64,000 nt of DNA from Candidatus Latescibacterota bacterium. GTDB lineage: Bacteria > Latescibacterota > UBA2968. The stretch is from positions 1 through 64,000 of the forward strand of contig JAJEHL010000005.1 of the NCBI GenBank assembly GCA_022823725.1. Direction: 5' to 3'. The notes beneath the pieces were generated by a model. It was not told the origin of the DNA. It searched no databases and worked only from the letters and a program-made list of their open reading frames with translations. Shown piece by piece: positions 26,753-36,045 of the stretch. The position numbers and the translations under genes are program-made. Numbering within the stretch: position 1 is the first letter of the stretch; each line of letters opens with the position of its first letter.

Positions 26753-27829
26753 ATGCATGAACTCGTGGATGGTATTGTGCCTGTAGAGGCGAGAGAACAG
26801 GAGCGGTTGGTTCAGGTTGGCGATTTGAGAGAGACGGCGCAACGGCTTTATGAAGCAGTTGGTGTGCCGAGGGCAGATGCGCAGTTGATGGCCGATTTGC
26901 AAGTTGAGACAGATGTACGCGGGGTTCACTCACACGGTACGCGTGCTCTGCCAAACTACTTAAAGCGCATTCAAACTGGTCATACAAATCCAAAACCCGA
27001 AATTCGCGTTGTCCGCGAAGGTCCTGCGTCTGCAACGGTAGATGGCGATGGGTGTTTGGGACATCTGGCATCTTATCGAGCGATGCAACTGGCTATCGCA
27101 AAGGCGAATGATCTGGGTATTGCCGCGACAACAGTTATAAACAGCCGTCACTACGGCGCAGCGGCTTGTTATGCGACAATGGCATTGGACTGGGATATGA
27201 TCGGTTTTTGCGTGTCGAGCAGCAGCCGAGGTGTGGCACCTTACGGGGGGATTGATCGGTTGTTGGGCAATCACGCGCTGGCTTATGCGATTCCGGCGGG
27301 TCGGGAATATCCCATTGTTCTGGATATGGCGACAGGGCGGTCCGCCTGGGGGCGGGTGGGTACTATGCGTTTGTACGGACGGAAATTAGATGGCGAGTGG
27401 GTGTTAGATGAGGATGGGCAGGTGACAGATGATCCGGCACGCGCGCACGCGCTGGTAGCGCCTGGTGGTACGAAGGGATCGGGATTGAATGTGGTGATGG
27501 ATGTTTTGAGCGGTATTCTGCCTTTTGGCCTGGCAACGGTGAATCGGGAAGATGAATATCAGGGGCAGCGGCGGGCCAGTCACTTTTTTCAGGCGATCAA
27601 AATCGAGACATTTTGCGATGTATCTGATTTCAAACGGGAAGTTGATCGGATGGTCCAAACGATTCGGGCTTCTCGCCCAAAAGAAGGGGTGGATCGCATT
27701 TACGTGCCCGGTGAGATCGAGTGGCTTAAAAAGGCGGCCTGGGAAAAGACGGGGATTCCGCTGCATAAAACCCATGTGGAAAGTTTGGAAAAAGCGGCTG
27801 AGGAATTGGGTGTAGAGGTGGCGTTTTGA
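26753..27829 (+). CDS. Ldh-family (malate/L-lactate/ureidoglycolate type) dehydrogenase
   Basis: This 358-residue NAD(P)-dependent enzyme belongs to the type-2 malate/L-lactate dehydrogenase family, which is unrelated to classical LDH and acts on 2-hydroxy acids. The conserved opening GVHSHGTRALPNYL holds the catalytic histidine. NSRHYGAAACYA and LDMATGRSAWGRV follow in the family order. The start is ATG 26753, with GGAGG 6 bases upstream. The next gene overlaps its end by four bases. Confidence 0.87.
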   Translation: MHELVDGIVPVEAREQERLVQVGDLRETAQRLYEAVGVPRADAQLMADLQVETDVRGVHSHGTRALPNYLKRIQTGHTNPKPEIRVVREGPASATVDGDGCLGHLASYRAMQLAIAKANDLGIAATTVINSRHYGAAACYATMALDWDMIGFCVSSSSRGVAPYGGIDRLLGNHALAYAIPAGREYPIVLDMATGRSAWGRVGTMRLYGRKLDGEWVLDEDGQVTDDPARAHALVAPGGTKGSGLNVVMDVLSGILPFGLATVNREDEYQGQRRASHFFQAIKIETFCDVSDFKREVDRMVQTIRASRPKEGVDRIYVPGEIEWLKKAAWEKTGIPLHKTHVESLEKAAEELGVEVAF

Positions 27830-28911
27830 TAGAGGATGTCCGAGATTTTCAGATGGAAGAGAATAATAAACCGCTGGTCTCAATTATTATTCCCCATTAT
27901 TTGGGAGATATTCTTTCCGATTGTCTGGAATTTGTCTATGCGCGGACATCTGATGTTCCCTTTGAAGTTATTGTAGCAGATGACCAGCCCTATCCCGATG
28001 GCAGCCTGGATCGGGCGTTGGAGAAATTTCCGGATATTCGCATTGTGAAGACGGGTGGGGGACATGGGCAGCCGAGCAAGGGGATGGGCGCCGGGTGTAA
28101 CCGGGGGTTGGAGGTTGCAAAGGGGACGTATGCGATGTTGTTAAATTCGGATGTGGAGGTGGGCGAAGGGTGGTTGCCGCCGCTGATTAATGCACTGAAA
28201 TCCGATCCTGCAATTGGGGCGTGTCAGTCCAGAGTGCGGTCGTTGCAGAATCGCAAAATGTTTGATTATGGCGGGGCTGCTGGCGGACTGATGGACAGAT
28301 GGGGGTTTACGTTTTGTCAGGGCAGGATATTTGAGTTTGTCGAAGAAGATGTGGGGCAATACAATCACCCCCGCGATATTTTTTGGGCTATTGGGGGAGC
28401 TATGTTTTTGCGTATGGACTGTCTCGATAAAACGGGATTGATCGATGAAGGCTTTGTAATGCATATGGAAGAGATTGATTTGTCTTGGCGGTTTCACCTT
28501 GCGGGGTATCGCATCGTATATGCGCCCGATTCTCTCGTATATCACTACGGCGGCTTTACGCTGGGTGCAGAGAGTTATAAGAAAGCGTATTTTAATCACC
28601 GCAATCAACTCGTGATGTTGTTGAAAAATTTTTCCTTTTCGCGACTATTGTATAAATTCCCGATTCGCGTGGCTATGGAACTGGCAAATTTGGGATTGCT
28701 GCTAAAGGGCAATTGGAAACATCCCGTTGCGGCGATAGCCGGGCTTTTTTGGGTGCTGCTGCATCCGTGCAATATTTGGCGGCGACGGCGAGAATCACAG
28801 CGGTTCAGAAGTGTGGGAGATGGCGAGATTGAACATCGTCTTTTCAAGGGATCAGTAGTTTATCACTATTTTATTCGCGGTGTCAAAACGGTGCGTGAGA
28901 TAGGCGCGTGA
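27826..28911 (+). CDS. Family 2 glycosyltransferase
   Basis: This 361-residue GT-A-fold transferase starts with VSIIIPHYLGDI, has the metal-binding acidic motif in LLNSDVEVGEGWL, and the catalytic-base segment HMEEIDLSWR. A hydrophobic stretch near the C-terminus (AIAGLFWVLLHP) may anchor it to the inner membrane. It would add a sugar to a glycan or lipid acceptor. The start is TTG 27826, overlapping the previous stop; ATG 27853 is an alternative that would shorten it by nine residues. Confidence 0.83.
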   Translation: MIEDVRDFQMEENNKPLVSIIIPHYLGDILSDCLEFVYARTSDVPFEVIVADDQPYPDGSLDRALEKFPDIRIVKTGGGHGQPSKGMGAGCNRGLEVAKGTYAMLLNSDVEVGEGWLPPLINALKSDPAIGACQSRVRSLQNRKMFDYGGAAGGLMDRWGFTFCQGRIFEFVEEDVGQYNHPRDIFWAIGGAMFLRMDCLDKTGLIDEGFVMHMEEIDLSWRFHLAGYRIVYAPDSLVYHYGGFTLGAESYKKAYFNHRNQLVMLLKNFSFSRLLYKFPIRVAMELANLGLLLKGNWKHPVAAIAGLFWVLLHPCNIWRRRRESQRFRSVGDGEIEHRLFKGSVVYHYFIRGVKTVREIGA

Positions 28912-28978
28912 ACGAATAGACGAACCCCGCCCAACCATCCAAACAGTGGAAATTTTGTAGATTCGCGTGAGGAAAACC

Positions 28979-30130
28979 ATGAAAGCAATCGGTCTCATGT
29001 CTGGAACTTCTGCCGACGGGGTAGATGCCGCGCTTGTGGAGATTGGCGAATCTGATCTGTCTCTGCTCGGATATGTCGAGGTGCCTTTCCCCCAAGATGT
29101 CAGAAAGGAGATTTTGTCGCTTTGCGAAGATGGGCGGGTCGATGCAATATGCCGCATGGATGCCGCGCTTGGGGAATGGTTTGCAGAGGCAGCATTGCGC
29201 GTATGCGAGAAAGCCAATGTCAGCGCTGGAGAAATCGATATCATTGGATCACATGGGCAGACGATTCATCATTTGCCCGCGCTTACCGTGGTCGCCAACA
29301 AAAAGGTGAGATCAACGCTGCAAATTGGCAATCCCGCGGTGATTGCAGAACGCACGGGAATCACGACCGTATCGGATTTTCGGTCGCGGGATATGGCTGT
29401 GGGTGGACAGGGGGCACCACTTGTTCCGCTGGTAGATCATCTGTTGTTTCGGTCTGAGCACATGGGACGTGCGATGCTCAATATCGGCGGCATTGCGAAC
29501 GTCAATATATTGCCCGCAAACTGTGGGGCGTCAGACATTTTTGCTTTTGATACAGGGCCTGGCAATATGGTTGTCGATGGGGTTGTGCAGGCGATTACGC
29601 GCGGCAAACTGAGTTTTGATAGGGATGGAGCAATTGCGGGCAAAGGACAGGTGTGTGAGGGGCTGTTGGATGTTCTTATGGCACATCCCTTTTTGGACCT
29701 GGAACCTCCCAAATCAACGGGACGCGAGGATTTTGGGACCGATATGGTTCAGAAAATTCTCGATTGGGAGGGAAAACGAGAAGATATCCTGCGTACGGCA
29801 GTGCAATTCACGGTGGAAAGCATTGTACTTGGGTTGAAAAGATTTGTTTTGCCCAGGTGTGAAATCCACGAGGTGATTGTAAGTGGAGGCGGTACCAAAA
29901 ACCCGCTTATGATGGATCTATTGGCTCTGGCTCTGGGAAATATTATACTCATGAAATTGGATGATCTGGGAGTGGCATCAGAAGCAAAAGAAGCCATTGC
30001 ATTTGCGATCCTTGCCTATCAGACCCTGAATGGGCATCCGGGAAATGTGCCAGGCGTCACCGGTGCTGATAAACAGGTGGTATTGGGATCTATTACACCG
30101 GGAAAAAATCAATTAAGAATTAAGAATTAA
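28979..30130 (+). CDS. anmK: Anhydro-N-acetylmuramic acid kinase
   Basis: This 383-residue kinase recycles 1,6-anhydro-MurNAc from turned-over peptidoglycan by hydrolysing the anhydro ring and phosphorylating the sugar. The N-terminal GLMSGTSADGVDAALVEI is diagnostic; GSHGQTIHH and DFRSRDMAVGGQGAPL follow. I chose ATG 28979 with GTGAGG upstream; a GTG four codons earlier is possible. The C-terminal residues are encoded inside an AATTAAGAATTA repeat, so repeat growth appears to have altered the protein's end. No murQ or nagZ is nearby. Confidence 0.93.
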   Translation: MKAIGLMSGTSADGVDAALVEIGESDLSLLGYVEVPFPQDVRKEILSLCEDGRVDAICRMDAALGEWFAEAALRVCEKANVSAGEIDIIGSHGQTIHHLPALTVVANKKVRSTLQIGNPAVIAERTGITTVSDFRSRDMAVGGQGAPLVPLVDHLLFRSEHMGRAMLNIGGIANVNILPANCGASDIFAFDTGPGNMVVDGVVQAITRGKLSFDRDGAIAGKGQVCEGLLDVLMAHPFLDLEPPKSTGREDFGTDMVQKILDWEGKREDILRTAVQFTVESIVLGLKRFVLPRCEIHEVIVSGGGTKNPLMMDLLALALGNIILMKLDDLGVASEAKEAIAFAILAYQTLNGHPGNVPGVTGADKQVVLGSITPGKNQLRIKN

Positions 30131-30139
30131 GAATTAGGA
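30111..30139. repeat. AATTAAGAATTA tandem repeat
   Basis: Three direct AATTAAG copies followed by AATTAGG overlap the 3' end of anmK. The gap to the next gene (30140-30266) contains an open frame of doubtful reality. Confidence 0.75.
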
Positions 30140-30266
30140 ATGGATGTTGCGCAGTATCTGGATAATCCATATCCCAAAGTGCCGTTCCGAAAATTCATCA
30201 ATCAAGGATTGATTCGACGCGCTGTTTTTTTTAGATTTATCAAATTCAAATTTCGGGATAACAGCT

Positions 30267-31091
30267 ATGATTTTGGACATCTTACTCATTGCAACAGGAG
30301 GGGCGTACATCGCCAGTGCGCTGGGTTACGCTTTGCATTTTCACCAGCCCAGAGCATACTGGCGCGTTTTGAGTACCTGGGGAATATGGGGCGCATGGTG
30401 TATGCACACTGTGCTGTTGGCTGTTATTACAATTTCTGCGGGCGAAGTGCCTTTGACCAGTCAGGTATTGCCATCGCTGTGTGCATGGTTAGTTGTGGTT
30501 GTTTATATTTATCTGGAAGTGAGTACGCGAGATCGATCTTTGGGCGTGCTGATTGTGCCCATTGTGGTGGTTTTACACGTTTTGACGCTTACAAAATTGC
30601 TGGGTACTGGGGATATTCAGGTTACGGGGTATAGCGGTGGATGGTTTGAACTGCATGTGCTGGCTTATGGCCTTGCGTACACGGCTTTTGCGATTTCCTG
30701 TGTTGGGGGTGTGATGTATCTGATGCTTTTAAGCGAAATTCAGGCCAAGCATTTGGGGTTTTTCTATTCTCGTCTGCCTTCACTCGAGGTGCTGAACCAG
30801 ATTAATAACCGCGCAGCCACCTTTGGTTTTGTCTTTTTGACGGGCGGTACGATTGCCAGTTCGGTATGGGCTTTTCAACACCTTTCACAGTTTTCTATTT
30901 GGCGCGAGCCAGTATTTTTACCCGTTTTGATTGCCTGGGTTATTTATGCGGGCAATGTCGTCGCGCGGTGGTGTGGTGGCTGGCAGGGGAAGCGAGCTGC
31001 TTTTCTGTCTATTATGGGTTTTGTCCTCGTGATTCTGGCATTTCCCGTGATGGGCATTCTTTTTTCTGGTCCCCACAATTTAGGACCTTAA
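30267..31091 (+). CDS. CcsA/HemX-like membrane protein
   Basis: This 274-residue membrane protein has about 8 hydrophobic segments and the tryptophan-rich character of the CcsA/HemX cytochrome c assembly family. WFELHVLAYGLAYTAFAISC at about residues 125-144 matches the conserved WxxxHVxxxxxAYxxF pattern of the haem-handling region. As in Bacillus, where hemX sits in the hemA operon, it lies just before siroheme and haem genes: the next start is 4 bases away. It could act in haem export, cytochrome c maturation or HemA regulation. The ribosome-binding site is weak. Confidence 0.8.
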   Translation: MILDILLIATGGAYIASALGYALHFHQPRAYWRVLSTWGIWGAWCMHTVLLAVITISAGEVPLTSQVLPSLCAWLVVVVYIYLEVSTRDRSLGVLIVPIVVVLHVLTLTKLLGTGDIQVTGYSGGWFELHVLAYGLAYTAFAISCVGGVMYLMLLSEIQAKHLGFFYSRLPSLEVLNQINNRAATFGFVFLTGGTIASSVWAFQHLSQFSIWREPVFLPVLIAWVIYAGNVVARWCGGWQGKRAAFLSIMGFVLVILAFPVMGILFSGPHNLGP

Positions 31092-31094
31092 ACC

Positions 31095-31724
31095 ATGCGT
31101 TATCCCGTGTTTTTGAAATTGGAAGGTAGATTATGCGTGGTGATAGGAGCGGGGCGCGTTGCCGAACGCAGAGTGCGCGGTCTGTGTGATGCAAAGGCGA
31201 GGGTTCGGGTTGTGGGTATAACCGCGACCGAGGGCATTTTGAAATTGGCCGATGAAGGTGTGGTCCATCTCTATCAACGGGCATTTGAGCCGAGCGATTT
31301 GGATGGCAGCGCGCTCGTGATTGCCGCGACTGATCAGGTAGATGTCAATCGGGCGGTGCAAACGGCGGCGAAATGCCGAGGGATTTTGTTCTGTGGCGCA
31401 GATCCACATACAGATAGCGATTTTATTGTGCCCGCAGTTGTGCGGCGGGGCGATTTACAGGTGGCGATTTCCACAGGGGGCAACAGCCCTGCATACGCCG
31501 CATTGTTGCGCCGAGAAATTGAGGCTTTTTTAGAAGATGGACACGTGGGTTTTCTGGATATGATGGGGGATTTAAGGCGCAGAGTTTATGCGCGATTCCC
31601 CAATGCGCCAGAGCGTCGTCAAGCGTTCTGGCAACAGTTGGTGACAGATGATACGCTTTCCCTGGCGCGCCAGGGAAAATGGACTGAAATTGAGGAGCGG
31701 ATTGAAGTATGTCTCTCGTCGTAA
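31095..31724 (+). CDS. Precorrin-2 dehydrogenase / siroheme synthase N-terminal type
   Basis: This 209-residue protein matches the CysG N-terminal or Met8-type enzyme that oxidises precorrin-2 to sirohydrochlorin and may also insert iron. The Rossmann motif VIGAGRVAERRV lies at the start, and ISTGGNSPAYAALLRREIE is the highly conserved signature of the family's dimerisation region. It overlaps hemA by 16 bases. The matching methyltransferase is fused to HemD further down the same operon. Confidence 0.9.
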   Translation: MRYPVFLKLEGRLCVVIGAGRVAERRVRGLCDAKARVRVVGITATEGILKLADEGVVHLYQRAFEPSDLDGSALVIAATDQVDVNRAVQTAAKCRGILFCGADPHTDSDFIVPAVVRRGDLQVAISTGGNSPAYAALLRREIEAFLEDGHVGFLDMMGDLRRRVYARFPNAPERRQAFWQQLVTDDTLSLARQGKWTEIEERIEVCLSS

Positions 31725-33010
31725 TTGGGCTGAGTTATCGCACGGCTCCTGTTGAAATCCGAGATGGGGTCGCGGTATTGCCCCAGGCTCTGGATGCGGT
31801 TCTCCAATACTTTTCCAGTGTGCCCGAAATCGTGGAATGCGCGGTTTTATCGACGTGCAATCGCTCGGAAGTCTATTGTATTACAGCGGATATTCACGCT
31901 GCTCTCGCGGCTGTAATCGCGGGGTGGAGCGAGCAAAGCGGATTGGACGCCGACGCATTGGGACAGCACCTATTTGTCTATCGCGATACGGAAGCTGCGC
32001 GCCACCTTTTTGGGGTCGCCTGTGGTTTGGATTCTATGGTAATGGGCGAGCCACAAATTGCCGGTCAGGTGAAAGATGCCGGCGCTGCTGCACTATCTAT
32101 GGGAACGAGTAAGACCGTGCTGAATCGCTTATTTCGCGCTGCGACCGAAGTTTCAAAGCGGGCGCGTACTGAAACGGAGATAGCAACGGGCGCAGTTTCT
32201 GTCAGTTTTGCGGCGGTGGAACTCGCAAAGAAAATTTTCGGCAATCTCGAAGGGCATACAGCCCTGGTGCTCGGTGCTGGCGAGATGAGTGAATTGACGG
32301 CACGTCATCTCGCCGATAATGGGGTGAAGTCTTTGCAGGTGACGAGTCGGACGTTCGCGCGGGCGCAAGATTTGGCAGGGCGCGTGGGCGGTCGCGCCAT
32401 TTCATGGGACGACGGGATAGGCAATTTGCACAACGCAGATGTTGTGATCAGTTCTACGAGCGCGGAAACTTATGTACTGGAACGTCCCCATGTGGCAGCG
32501 GCGATGCAAAAGCGCAATAATCGCTCGATGTTTTTGATCGATATTGCCATGCCGCGCGATATCGATCCAGCAGTTGGCGAACTGTACAATGTGTTTTTGT
32601 ACGATCTCGACGACCTGGAGTCTGTTGTGGGTGCGAATTTGGAAAAGCGGAAAATTGAAGCAGATAAAGTCAGTACAATTATAGAAGAAGAGGTGGAGAA
32701 CTTCTCTGCATGGATAAATTCTCTGGCGGTTGTTCCCGCAATTGTGGCACTGCGTGGGCATTTTCAATCTTTTATGGACTCGGAACTCGCGCAGGCCAAG
32801 CTCAGTGAATTTTCAGAAGATCAACGCGCTCAAGTTACCAATTTGATGCGCCGTTTTATGAATAAAGTGTTGCATAAACCCGTGACGCGCCTCAGAGAGG
32901 CTGGCGAGGAAGAAGATGGCGGGACGTATGTGGCTGCACTTTCCTATTTGTTTGATCTGGTCGTTGAGGAATATCATGAAAAAGAGATTAAAGAGGTGCG
33001 CGGCTCATGA
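31709..33010 (+). CDS. hemA: Glutamyl-tRNA reductase
   Basis: This 433-residue enzyme reduces glutamyl-tRNA to glutamate-1-semialdehyde, the first committed step of the C5 haem pathway. The catalytic C50 falls exactly at residue 50 in LSTCNRSEVY, followed by GLDSMVMGEPQI and the NADPH-binding VLGAGEMSELTARH. The C-terminal dimerisation helix region is intact. It overlaps sirC by 16 bases and hemC by 4 bases. HemL and HemB, needed next, are not in this window. Confidence 0.96.
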   Translation: MSLVVIGLSYRTAPVEIRDGVAVLPQALDAVLQYFSSVPEIVECAVLSTCNRSEVYCITADIHAALAAVIAGWSEQSGLDADALGQHLFVYRDTEAARHLFGVACGLDSMVMGEPQIAGQVKDAGAAALSMGTSKTVLNRLFRAATEVSKRARTETEIATGAVSVSFAAVELAKKIFGNLEGHTALVLGAGEMSELTARHLADNGVKSLQVTSRTFARAQDLAGRVGGRAISWDDGIGNLHNADVVISSTSAETYVLERPHVAAAMQKRNNRSMFLIDIAMPRDIDPAVGELYNVFLYDLDDLESVVGANLEKRKIEADKVSTIIEEEVENFSAWINSLAVVPAIVALRGHFQSFMDSELAQAKLSEFSEDQRAQVTNLMRRFMNKVLHKPVTRLREAGEEEDGGTYVAALSYLFDLVVEEYHEKEIKEVRGS

Positions 33011-33939
33011 AGGTGATTATCGGTAGTCGGGGCAGTGCGCTGGCTTTGTGGCAGGCCAACTGGGCAAGGAAAAAATTGGCGCGAGCATATCCCGATCTCA
33101 GCGTCGAGATTGAGGTGATTAAAACGGAAGGAGACCGCCTGTCGGAAATACCACTGTCTCAAATTGGTGGCAAGGAGGTGTGGACAAAGGAGATTGAGCT
33201 CGCGCTGCTATCGGGCAGTATTGATCTGGCGGTTCACAGTTTGAAAGATATGCCGACCAGGTTGCCAAAGGGATTGGTTTTGGGCGCGGTGAGTGCGCGA
33301 GAAGATGCGCGAGATGTGCTGGTCAGCAAAAATAATCGGGTGTTTTGGGATTTACCAGAAGGCGCGACGGTTGCTACGGGCAGCTTGCGGAGACAGGCAC
33401 AGTTAAAATACGCGCGGCCGGATTTAAATTTTGTGACGATTCGAGGGAATGTAGATACGCGCGTCAAAAAGCTCAAAACGGAAAATTTGGATGGCATTAT
33501 TCTGGCTGCAGCGGGTTTGAAACGGTTGGGATTGGGAGATCGCATCGCGGATTTTATTGATCCAGAAATCTGTTTGCCAGCGCCCGGGCAGGCTGCGCTG
33601 GGGATAGAAATACGAGAAGGAGATGATAGGATTACAGATCTTGTCGGCGTCTTGAATTGTGCTGAAACGCAACAGGCCGTTACGGCAGAGCGCGCGATGC
33701 TGGCGGCATTGGGGGGAGACTGTAGCGTTCCAATTGGTGGATACGCGGCCGTTGACAAGGCTTCTGTTGACGTTCTAATGCTGTCGGGCATCGTTGCAAC
33801 ACCGGACGGACGTCGGGTGATATCGGAGAGGGCAGAAGGACGGGCATCATCTGCCGAACAGTTGGGAATGCGCGTTGCCAAGGGATTGATTGAGCAAGGT
33901 GCGGAAGAGATTTTGAATCGCGACGGGAGACTGCGGTGA
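33007..33939 (+). CDS. hemC: Hydroxymethylbilane synthase
   Basis: This 310-residue enzyme polymerises four porphobilinogen units. It opens with VIIGSRGSALALWQANW, has the cofactor-handling VHSLKDMPT and TGSLRRQAQL, and carries the dipyrromethane-attachment cysteine in LGGDCSVPIGGY. It overlaps hemA by ATGA, and the following heparinase-family gene by GTGA, so three genes are translationally linked. Confidence 0.96.
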   Translation: MKVIIGSRGSALALWQANWARKKLARAYPDLSVEIEVIKTEGDRLSEIPLSQIGGKEVWTKEIELALLSGSIDLAVHSLKDMPTRLPKGLVLGAVSAREDARDVLVSKNNRVFWDLPEGATVATGSLRRQAQLKYARPDLNFVTIRGNVDTRVKKLKTENLDGIILAAAGLKRLGLGDRIADFIDPEICLPAPGQAALGIEIREGDDRITDLVGVLNCAETQQAVTAERAMLAALGGDCSVPIGGYAAVDKASVDVLMLSGIVATPDGRRVISERAEGRASSAEQLGMRVAKGLIEQGAEEILNRDGRLR

Positions 33940-36020
33940 GTGAATATGAACCGCCTGCCTACGAGGCAGAGGTATTCTGGGGGCAGGTAAAACGCGGCAT
34001 TTCGGGGCTGGTATTGCCAGAGAATGTGTCGGATCCGAAAAGCGAGGCGGTCGCCTGGCAGGCGTGGCATGTCTATCTGGCAAATAGGGACCAACCGACG
34101 TGGCATTTCGATTCGGAACGATTTGGTGACGCCATGCGAACGCATTGGCCGGGGTTGGCACGGGTATGGATCGAGGAATCGGACCGGCTGATCGATGGGA
34201 AAATGGTGTATGGGGAGTCGGTAGTGCCTTATGTGCCAGGGGTCGGGTTGGATTGGAGTGCAAATCCGGACCGGACGATGAACTGGGGTGGGTTGCATTA
34301 TATGTTTTTTCTCAGATGGCCGATCCGGGCGGCGATGTTGACCGGAGAGGGGAAATATGTGCGGGCGGTTGCGGACTGCGTGCGGAGCTATCTCGACCAG
34401 ATCGATGATATCCGCGACGAGGCGATGGTGTTGAATCGGGGGATGAAGGCGGGTGGGATTTATGCAGTTTGGAATACGTTATCCGTCGGGTTGAAGCTGA
34501 AGGCACTGGGCGAGGCGCTGTATGCGCTGCGCGCCCATCCAGAGTGGACAGTGGCGGATTGCCGGGCAGCGTCCATCCTGATCTGGCGTCTGGGGCAACA
34601 CCTGCATGGGCAGGTGGCTTCACAGACCGCGGTGGCGTGGCAGCAGCAGCTAAATTTCATTGCTTCGGGCAGCGGTGGCATGGGCGGTGTCGGAGCGTTG
34701 CTCCCGGAATGGGAGGCTGCTGATAACTGGCTGGAAGCGGGGCGACAGATTCAGGAAGTGTTGCTTTTGAACCAGGTCTATCCAGATGGATTTCAAAAGG
34801 AAATCTGCACGCAATATCACAAGACGGTCATCCGGTCATTTGCAACTCTGCAGATGATTCTGGCCCGTCGTGGACTACCCAGCTTCTACGATACCGAGCC
34901 ATTCCGAGCGCGGTTTTTGGCGATGCATCGATTTCTGGCTGAGATTCTGACGCCAGATGGTTTTACGCCAGCAATTAATTCGGCGGTGTACGCGCAGGAT
35001 TGGCCCGCATTTCTGGCTTCGGGAAATAGCTTCTTCAAAGATCCGGTGCTTCAGTGGCATATCGACCGCAGGTACCATCCCCAATTTGTGCCAGTACAGA
35101 AGGGAGGGCCGGGTTGGGGCAATACAATATTGAACGACCTGTGCGTTCCGAATCCGACAGATGAGCGGGAAAGGGCACCCGCACCAGTTTCGCGCCTGTT
35201 TTCTGATTCGGGCATCGCCGTACTTCGAGATGGATGGGATCGCGAGGCGAATGTGCTGGTCCTGGACTTCGGGCATCCGGAAGGCGGACATGCTTACGGG
35301 GCGCAGGCTTCATTTTCAGCCTGGGTGAAAGGACGTCCGGCAGCCCTGTCTCCCGGATCTCCATTTGCATATAGCGATCCGGATTACCGTACCTGGTATC
35401 ATGGCACGAGAGGACAAAATACGGTCTGGATTGACGAGGATGACCAGGACCTCTGGCGCCCGGGTGAAAAACGAAGGGTCTGGGGGCGGTTGCTCGATTG
35501 GCGAGATGAAGAAGCGGAGGCGTATGTACGCATATCACACGAAGGTTACCTGCGCTCAAAGGGGGTGCGGCACGAACGTACGGTGCTGCTGAAAAAGGGG
35601 AGATATTTTTTAATTCGCGATCTACTGGATGCCACAGAAAGTGACGTTGCACACACCCTACGCTGGACGCTGCGCTGTCCTGACGAATTGTGCGAGGCAG
35701 AAAACCGCATGATTATAAGCTCCGGTGATCCGGGCATCAGACTGGCACCTGCGTGGTCCGACGCGATTCGCGATGTGGAGATCGGTTGGGGACCGAGCAT
35801 GGTCCCATTGACCTATCAACCAGATATGTCGGCACAAAAGGCGCGGGTCTGCCACGTCCGGTTCGTTCAGAAGATTGATGCAGGAACGCAGGCGCGGTTT
35901 CTGGTGTTGATGGTCTCTGGGGAATGTGAAGACGGAGCGGTTCAAGGCGCGGTCACTGATGGTAGAATTGAGGCCACCGTCACCGCGTGGGGAGAGACAG
36001 AGCGCATTGTGATGCCCTGA
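33936..36020 (+). CDS. Heparinase II/III-family polysaccharide lyase-like protein inside the haem operon
   Basis: This 694-residue protein has an alpha/alpha toroid N-terminal half (NWGGLHYMFFLRWP, LRAHPEWTV) and a beta-sandwich C-terminal half of the heparinase II/III type. The signature block reads GGHAYGAQASFSAWVKGRP, then LSPGSPFAYSD, and GTRGQNTVWID. The family pattern usually has GHGH and HNT, so one histidine is replaced by tyrosine context and another by glutamine. No signal peptide is present, so it should be cytoplasmic, unlike most secreted lyases. GTG 33936 overlaps the hemC stop, and the CobA-HemD gene starts 25 bases after its stop. A lyase on unsaturated uronate oligosaccharides is the likely chemistry. 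Confidence 0.83.
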   Translation: MSEYEPPAYEAEVFWGQVKRGISGLVLPENVSDPKSEAVAWQAWHVYLANRDQPTWHFDSERFGDAMRTHWPGLARVWIEESDRLIDGKMVYGESVVPYVPGVGLDWSANPDRTMNWGGLHYMFFLRWPIRAAMLTGEGKYVRAVADCVRSYLDQIDDIRDEAMVLNRGMKAGGIYAVWNTLSVGLKLKALGEALYALRAHPEWTVADCRAASILIWRLGQHLHGQVASQTAVAWQQQLNFIASGSGGMGGVGALLPEWEAADNWLEAGRQIQEVLLLNQVYPDGFQKEICTQYHKTVIRSFATLQMILARRGLPSFYDTEPFRARFLAMHRFLAEILTPDGFTPAINSAVYAQDWPAFLASGNSFFKDPVLQWHIDRRYHPQFVPVQKGGPGWGNTILNDLCVPNPTDERERAPAPVSRLFSDSGIAVLRDGWDREANVLVLDFGHPEGGHAYGAQASFSAWVKGRPAALSPGSPFAYSDPDYRTWYHGTRGQNTVWIDEDDQDLWRPGEKRRVWGRLLDWRDEEAEAYVRISHEGYLRSKGVRHERTVLLKKGRYFLIRDLLDATESDVAHTLRWTLRCPDELCEAENRMIISSGDPGIRLAPAWSDAIRDVEIGWGPSMVPLTYQPDMSAQKARVCHVRFVQKIDAGTQARFLVLMVSGECEDGAVQGAVTDGRIEATVTAWGETERIVMP

Positions 36021-36045
36021 TCCCACTGATTGCTGAGAGCTATTC

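Noticed and set aside
33234-34298. Minus-strand open frame of 354 codons opposite hemC and the heparinase-like gene
   Set aside because: It crosses the boundary of two well-supported genes, has low-complexity proline- and serine-rich translation, and no family signature.
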